Part shown: piece after piece, positions 59,583 to 64,000 of the stretch
Numbering within the stretch: position 1 is the first letter of the stretch
Layout: the number at the start of each line of letters is the position of its first letter
From: Mycobacterium sp. Z3061
GTDB lineage: Bacteria; Actinomycetota; Actinomycetes; Mycobacteriales; Mycobacteriaceae
Reading direction: 5' to 3'
Length of the DNA stretch: 64,000 nucleotides
Assembly: GCF_031583025.1 (NCBI RefSeq)
Contig: NZ_CP134062.1
Coordinates: 4,030,001-4,094,000, forward strand
Translations under genes and position numbers: made by a program
The notes under the pieces: model-generated
Databases searched by the model: none
Told to the model about the DNA's origin: nothing
The model's input: only the letters and a program-made list of their open reading frames with translations

Positions 59583-60704
59583 TCAGCACTCGGTTCTCAG
59601 GTTCCAGGGGTCGGTGCGGACGGTGGATACCCGCACCGGCAGCGATCCGAATCTGGACCGCAGCACATCTGCCGCCTGGGCACACCACGGGAATTCGCTG
59701 GCCCAGTGCGCGACGTCGATCAGCGCCACCGGTGAGGCCCGCAGATGCTCGTCGGCGGGATGGTGCCGCAGGTCGGATGTGACATAAGCCTGCACGTCCG
59801 CCGCGGCTACCGCACCCAGGAACGAGTCTCCCGCCCCGCCACAGACCGCCACCCGCGATACCGGCAGGTCCGGGTCACCCCCGGCGCGCACCCCCCAGGA
59901 CGTTCGGGGCAAAGCGGCGCCGACGCGTGCGACGAAGTCGCGCAACGGCTCGGGGCGCCCCAGCGTGCCGATACGGCCCAATCCTGTCCCGGACGGCGGC
60001 GGCTCCAGCGCGAGGATGTCGAACGCCGGCTCTTCGTAGGGATGCGCGGCACGCATCGCGGCCAGGACGGCACCACGTGCCCGGGCGGGCGCGATGACTT
60101 CGACCCGGTCCTCGGTGACGTGCTCGACCGCACCGACACTGCCAATTGCCGGTGCAGCACCTTCGTGGGGCAGAAACTGGCCGGTGCCGGTGACGCTCCA
60201 GCTGCAGTGCGAGTAGTCGCCGATGTGTCCGGCGCCGGCGGCGAAGACCGCTTCCCGTACCGCTTCCGCGTTCTGCACCGGGACGTAGATGACCCACTTG
60301 TCCAGATCGGAAACGCTCGGCGAGGTGTCCAGGACGGCCTCGACGGTCAGGCCGAGGGCGTCGGCCAGCGCGTCGGACACACCCGGTGTCGCCGAATCGG
60401 CGTTGGTGTGGGCAGTGAACAGCGCACGGCCGGACCGGATCAAGCGGTGGATCAACGCACCCTTGGGCGTGCTCGCCGCGACGGTGTCGACGCCGCGCAG
60501 CAGCAACGGGTGATGGGCCAGCAGCAGCCCGTTGTCGGGCACCTCGTCGACCACTTCGGCCGTCGCGTCGATCGCGATGGTGACCGACTCGACCTCATCG
60601 GCAGGATCACCGCACACCAGGCCCACCGAGTCCCACGATTCGGCCAGCCGCGGCGGGTACGCCTCGTCCAGCACCTCGATGACGTCGGCCAGTCGCACGC
60701 TCAT
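59583..60704 (-). CDS. Nif3-like dinuclear metal centre hexameric protein, Rv2230c-like
   Basis: 373 aa from ATG 60704 (Rv2230c: 379); its start overlaps the cobC stop (ATGA). Metal-binding signature of Nif3/DUF34: [11 protein letters not shown] with two His, [20 protein letters not shown] with the second-half His/Asp, and HPADEH-like residues near [10 protein letters not shown], with the C-terminal DVAHWASEF. The middle part (about residues 125-220) is the inserted PII-like domain with [26 protein letters not shown] cyclohydrolase or metal chaperone roles have been proposed for the family; the true function is not established. Confidence 0.92.
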   Translation of the reverse strand: MSVRLADVIEVLDEAYPPRLAESWDSVGLVCGDPADEVESVTIAIDATAEVVDEVPDNGLLLAHHPLLLRGVDTVAASTPKGALIHRLIRSGRALFTAHTNADSATPGVSDALADALGLTVEAVLDTSPSVSDLDKWVIYVPVQNAEAVREAVFAAGAGHIGDYSHCSWSVTGTGQFLPHEGAAPAIGSVGAVEHVTEDRVEVIAPARARGAVLAAMRAAHPYEEPAFDILALEPPPSGTGLGRIGTLGRPEPLRDFVARVGAALPRTSWGVRAGGDPDLPVSRVAVCGGAGDSFLGAVAAADVQAYVTSDLRHHPADEHLRASPVALIDVAHWASEFPWCAQAADVLRSRFGSLPVRVSTVRTDPWNLRTEC

Positions 60705-61759
60705 CGGCGGCTCCCGCCGTGGACGCCTTCCAGGGCGATCGACTCGACCAGCCGCGGCCACTCGGGTCGCACCGCCGCCCGCAGGTAACGCTCGTCCAGG
60801 CCGACGAAGGTGTCGCATCGGCGAACAGCAATTCCCTTGTCGCGCAATCGCTTTCTGGCCCGATCAGCATCGGGGCAGGCGAACAGCACGAAGGGGGCGC
60901 GGCCGTCGACCACCTCGAGGCCCACCGATTCCAGGCCCGCGACCATGGCGGCCCGCATGGCCACCGACCGGGCGGCATCCGCGGCAGCCTCGGCTACGGC
61001 CCGCTCGGTGCAGCAGGCGGCGATGGCGGTCAGTTGCAGCGTGCCCACCGGCCAGTGCGCACGCTGGGCGGTCAACCGGGCCAGCAAACCGGGCGCGCCC
61101 AGCGCGTAGCCGACCCGCAACCCGGCCAGTCCCCAGGTCTTGGTCAGGCTGCGCAGCACCAGCACGTCCGGCGGCGCGTCACCGGCCAGCGAATGCGGCT
61201 CGCCGGGAACGGAGTCGGCGAACGCCTCGTCGACCACCACGATCCGTCCCGGCCGGCGCAGCGCCAACACCTGCTCACGCGTGTGCAGCACCGCCGTCGG
61301 GTTGGTCGGGTTCCCGATCACCACCAGGTCGGCATCCTCGGGCACCTCCACCGCCTCGAGGGTGAACGGGGGTCGAAGGACGACGTGCTGCACGGCAATA
61401 CCGGCCGAGCACAGCACCGCCTCGGGTTCGGTGAAGGACGGCGCGATGATCGCCGCGCGTCGCGGACGCAGGTTGCTCAGCAACGCGAAACCCTCGGCCG
61501 CCCCGGCCAGCGGTAACACCTCGTCGCGGGCCCGGCCGTGCCGTGCGGCCACGGCTTCCTGCGCCGCGAGCACGTCGGCGGCGCTCGGGTAGCGGGCCAG
61601 GTCCGGAAGCCGGGCGCTCAGCTGCTGGACCAACCACGGCGGCGGTTGGGCGCGACGGACGTTGACCGCGAAATCCAGCATGCCGGGCGCCGCGTCCTGA
61701 TCGCCGTGATAACGCGCGCGCACAATACGACTCGACGCGCTCGGATCAAGACCCGCCAT
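60701..61759 (-). CDS. cobC: Threonine-phosphate decarboxylase / histidinol-phosphate aminotransferase-like protein
   Basis: 352 aa from ATG 61759 (a GTG one codon earlier is open); Rv2231c has 364. Fold-type I PLP enzyme: [64 protein letters not shown] and the PLP-Lys in [18 protein letters not shown]. CobD/CobC-type enzymes make aminopropanol phosphate for the cobamide side chain; a histidinol-phosphate aminotransferase function is the alternative. First gene of the cobC-Nif3-zinc ribbon-RNase H/phosphatase operon, all joined by short overlaps or gaps. Confidence 0.9.
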   Translation of the reverse strand: MAGLDPSASSRIVRARYHGDQDAAPGMLDFAVNVRRAQPPPWLVQQLSARLPDLARYPSAADVLAAQEAVAARHGRARDEVLPLAGAAEGFALLSNLRPRRAAIIAPSFTEPEAVLCSAGIAVQHVVLRPPFTLEAVEVPEDADLVVIGNPTNPTAVLHTREQVLALRRPGRIVVVDEAFADSVPGEPHSLAGDAPPDVLVLRSLTKTWGLAGLRVGYALGAPGLLARLTAQRAHWPVGTLQLTAIAACCTERAVAEAAADAARSVAMRAAMVAGLESVGLEVVDGRAPFVLFACPDADRARKRLRDKGIAVRRCDTFVGLDERYLRAAVRPEWPRLVESIALEGVHGGSRR

Positions 61760-61813
61760 CACTGAAACACTAGTGCGCGCGGGTATTGCCCCAGCGCCGA
61801 GTACCTCCAGTCG

Positions 61814-63427
61814 TCAACGCAACAGACTCTGGATATCCGCGACGTTGAGATACCCCGCTTCGGCGATGGTGAGCACTTCCAGCAGCCCTGCCATCGTCAG
61901 CATCGCGGTGTTGGCCGCGATCGGGTCGCCGATCGCTTTGACCAGGCTGCCCTGCGCGAGGCCGTTCACGAACAACCCGGCGTCGTAAGCCGGCAGGCTC
62001 AGGGTGGCTGCGGTGACGATGTCGGCCGTCGGAAGCAGGACCGCGTAGTCCGTGGAGATGATCGACGCGACCGTGTTGACGATGTTCGCCGGTGTTGGCG
62101 CGATCGGGCCCGGCGTCGGCCCCAGCAGTGCGGGCAACAAGTCGGGCCACAGGGGCGTGAGTGGGGGTGGTGTCGCGGAGATGCTCCGTAGATCCGCCAG
62201 GAAGTCATGCACGCCCTGCTGCGCGCCCACCACCAGGGCTTGGGCAACCTGACCAGGGCTCACCGGTGGGAACAGCCCGAACGGAGTGGGCACGTTGGCC
62301 GGGGTCGTCGACCAACCGTAGGCGGGGTCGCCGTAGCCGAGATTGACGATGACCCGCAGGTCCGGTTGCAGCAGATCGGCCAGCGGATTGCCGAGGAACG
62401 GGATGATGCGCAGCGGGTCCAGCAGCGGCAGATTGGGGGTCGGAATCATCTTGTACGTGGTCATGGTCGGGCCTTGCGTGCCCAGGGTGAGGGCGGTATC
62501 GACCTGATCCTGGGTCAGGTGCGGGTAACCGAAATGCACCGCGCCGATCCCGAAGAAGGCGTTCAGGTCCGACACGAGATTGAGGGGGTAGCGGGGAAAG
62601 TCGGCCAGCCCGTCGTATTCCCGGGTGTAGATGGTGGTGGTGTACACGTTGTCCGGGGTCGCTCCGACCATGCTCACGCCGACCGACGGCAGGCTCAACC
62701 CCACGAAGCGCTGCAGCAGGCCGCCGTTGGGGTTCATCGGGTCGCCGATCAGCACGAAGTCCAGATCGGCAGGGCTCGGGGCGCCCGCGCCCAGCGCCGC
62801 GAGCTGTCGCATCTCCAGCGAGGCGATCTCGGCGCTCTGGGAGTAGCCGAAGACGGTGACGTGCTTGCCGTCGCCGATCTGCTGCAGGATCGCGTTGTGC
62901 AGGATGGCCACGCCCTGCTGCACCGACGCGTCGAACGTCAGGCTTCGCACCCCGGTCAGCGGGTACAGCTGCTCGGGTGTGAACACCACCCGGGGCACGG
63001 CGCCGTCCTGCCTGATAAAAAGCTTGCTGACGGCGTCGACGTAGCTGTTCGGCGGGTTCGGGTCGCCGGTGCCACCCATGATCAGCGACACCAGCGGCTT
63101 GGCCGGCCCCAGCAGCGGCGCGGCGGGGCCGGCCACCGCAGCGGCGTTGGCCGCCTCGGCGTCCAGATAGGCGCGTGCGCCGGCGGCCAGTACGGCCGCG
63201 AACACGTCGCCGAAGGCCGCCGCTCGCGCGAGGACCGCCTGCGCTTCCCGGGCATACGCACCGAACAGTTCCGCGGCGGCCGCCGACACCTCGTCCGCCG
63301 CCGCTGCCGCCAGGTCGACGGTAGGACCGGCCGCCAGCGCTCTGACCTCACTGATCGCCGTGCCGATTCCGGCCAGCTCAGCGGTCGCGGCTGTCATCAC
63401 CTGAGGTTGCGTGGTCAGCAGTGTCAT
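61814..63427 (-). CDS. PE family protein with PE-PPE alpha/beta hydrolase domain
   Basis: 537 aa from ATG 63427, preceded by GGAGGT; longer in-frame starts run into ptkA antisense. PE domain residues 1-100 (TTQPQVMTAATAELAGIGTAI) with the secretion motif YLDAE (YxxxE). PE-PPE domain from about residue 110 (YVDAVSKLFIRQD, VRSLTFDASVQQGVAILHNAI) with the nucleophile in VFGYSQSAEIAS (GxSxS), the acid probably in FVLIGDPMNPNGG, and HFGYPHLTQDQVD. Related mycobacterial proteins have esterase/lipase activity. M. tuberculosis has the vapBC16 toxin-antitoxin locus at this site. Divergent from ptkA with 100 bp between starts. Confidence 0.92.
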   Translation of the reverse strand: MTLLTTQPQVMTAATAELAGIGTAISEVRALAAGPTVDLAAAAADEVSAAAAELFGAYAREAQAVLARAAAFGDVFAAVLAAGARAYLDAEAANAAAVAGPAAPLLGPAKPLVSLIMGGTGDPNPPNSYVDAVSKLFIRQDGAVPRVVFTPEQLYPLTGVRSLTFDASVQQGVAILHNAILQQIGDGKHVTVFGYSQSAEIASLEMRQLAALGAGAPSPADLDFVLIGDPMNPNGGLLQRFVGLSLPSVGVSMVGATPDNVYTTTIYTREYDGLADFPRYPLNLVSDLNAFFGIGAVHFGYPHLTQDQVDTALTLGTQGPTMTTYKMIPTPNLPLLDPLRIIPFLGNPLADLLQPDLRVIVNLGYGDPAYGWSTTPANVPTPFGLFPPVSPGQVAQALVVGAQQGVHDFLADLRSISATPPPLTPLWPDLLPALLGPTPGPIAPTPANIVNTVASIISTDYAVLLPTADIVTAATLSLPAYDAGLFVNGLAQGSLVKAIGDPIAANTAMLTMAGLLEVLTIAEAGYLNVADIQSLLR

Positions 63428-63527
63428 TGCGGGGCACCTCCGAAGCCGGCCCCCGCGTCTTGAGACACCGATTGTGACAAACCGGTGCCCGCCATGTCCG
63501 AACTTCGCGATCAACGACAATGAACAC

Positions 63528-64000
63528 GTGACAGGCTCGATAAACGCCGCGAAGGCCGAACTGGTCATCTTCGATCTCGACGGCACGCTGACCGATTCGG
63601 CCGACGGCATCGTGGCGAGCTTCCGGCATGCGCTCACCCACATCGGTGCCCCGATTCCCGACGGCGATCTCGCCGCCCGCATCGTCGGCCCCCCGATGGA
63701 CGAGACGTTCCACGCCATGGAACTCGACGGGCGCGCCGACGAGGCGTTCACAGCTTTCCGGGCCGAGTACGGCAGCCGCGGCTGGGCGATGAACAGCCTG
63801 TTCGACGGCATCGCGCCGCTGCTGGCCGACCTGCAGGCCGCCGGGGTGCGCCTGGCGGTGGCGACTTCCAAGCTGGAGCCGACGGCCCGGCGCATCCTCG
63901 CCCACTTCGAGCTCGACCAGCACTTCGAGGTCATCGCCGGCGCCAGTCCCGACGGCACCCGCAAGTCCAAGACCGACGTCCTGGCGCACGCGCTGGCGCA
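63528..64000 (+). CDS. ptkA: Protein tyrosine kinase PtkA (HAD fold), 5' part
   Basis: The window ends inside the gene; 157 codons are visible. HAD-family phosphatase-like motif 1 VIFDLDGTLTDSADGIVASF, cap-domain block HIGAPIPDG, HAMNSLFDG-like WAMNSLFDGIAPLLADL, motif 2 VRLAVATSKLEPTARR and HFEVIAGASPDGTRKSK. Rv2232 (PtkA) is a HAD-fold protein that phosphorylates tyrosines of PtpA. The start GTG 63528 is proposed; GTG 63474 is in frame and would add 18 residues. The roughly 75-residue disordered N terminus that precedes the HAD domain in M. tuberculosis cannot be encoded upstream without overlapping the PE gene. Confidence 0.9.
   Translation, partial: MTGSINAAKAELVIFDLDGTLTDSADGIVASFRHALTHIGAPIPDGDLAARIVGPPMDETFHAMELDGRADEAFTAFRAEYGSRGWAMNSLFDGIAPLLADLQAAGVRLAVATSKLEPTARRILAHFELDQHFEVIAGASPDGTRKSKTDVLAHALA

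Overview
The window is chromosomal DNA from a GC-rich mycobacterium, most likely a non-tuberculous slow grower. It carries two PE_PGRS genes and one PE gene with a PE-PPE hydrolase domain. Gene order follows the Mycobacterium tuberculosis block from asnB (Rv2201) to ptkA (Rv2232). Assignments rest on recognised motifs, lengths and this remembered gene order; no database search was run.

Layout. 0.1-6.4 kb: asnB, adoK, an Rv2203-like membrane protein, an ErpA-type Fe-S carrier, glycerate kinase and an Rv2206-like membrane protein. 6.4-8.7 kb: a translationally coupled cobU-cobT-cobS cobamide operon. 8.8-19.6 kb: ilvE, gcvT, an Rv2212-type adenylate cyclase, leucyl aminopeptidase, a decayed SRPBCC/FAD-oxidoreductase locus, ephD, dlaT and an Rv2216-like epimerase. 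19.7-24.0 kb: an accessory cassette (flavodoxin-fold reductase, DehI-like protein, RraA-like protein, acetolactate-synthase-like enzyme) followed by an opposed DUF1622 gene. 24.1-29.6 kb: lipB, lipA, Rv2219-like, a frameshifted PE_PGRS gene and an RDD protein. 29.7-49.5 kb: nitrogen assimilation genes glnA1, glnE and glnA2, then two exported hydrolases including hip1. About 10.5 kb of accessory genes is inserted between glnA1 and glnE. 49.6-52.6 kb: a second PE_PGRS gene and an AT-rich leader. 52.6-64 kb: panB, a hemophore-like secreted protein, a CYTH-CHAD protein, the RNase P RNA on the minus strand, a 2OG-Fe(II) oxygenase, a divergent MarR/DUF1398 pair, the four-gene RNase H/phosphatase-zinc ribbon-Nif3-cobC operon, a PE-PPE hydrolase gene and the 5' part of ptkA.

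How the genes work together. GlnA1 carries the adenylylation tyrosine that GlnE would modify, and its upstream region has a tandem four-half-site pattern matching GlnR boxes; GlnA2 lacks the tyrosine. lipB and lipA make the lipoate that dlaT (two lipoyl domains) and the glycine cleavage system around gcvT need. cobU, cobT and cobS at one end, and cobC plus the ribazole-phosphatase fusion at the other, cover late cobamide assembly.

Most worth a second look: a stand-alone pseudokinase-TM-discoidin protein resembling the C-terminal half of mycobacterial MurJ (Rv3910) without the flippase; the four-gene 19.7-23.7 kb cassette; the tandem GlnR-like boxes; the truncated FAD oxidoreductase stump abutting pepB; a 58-bp perfect palindrome after asnB; and the MarR/DUF1398 and MocR/methyltransferase divergent pairs with candidate operators.
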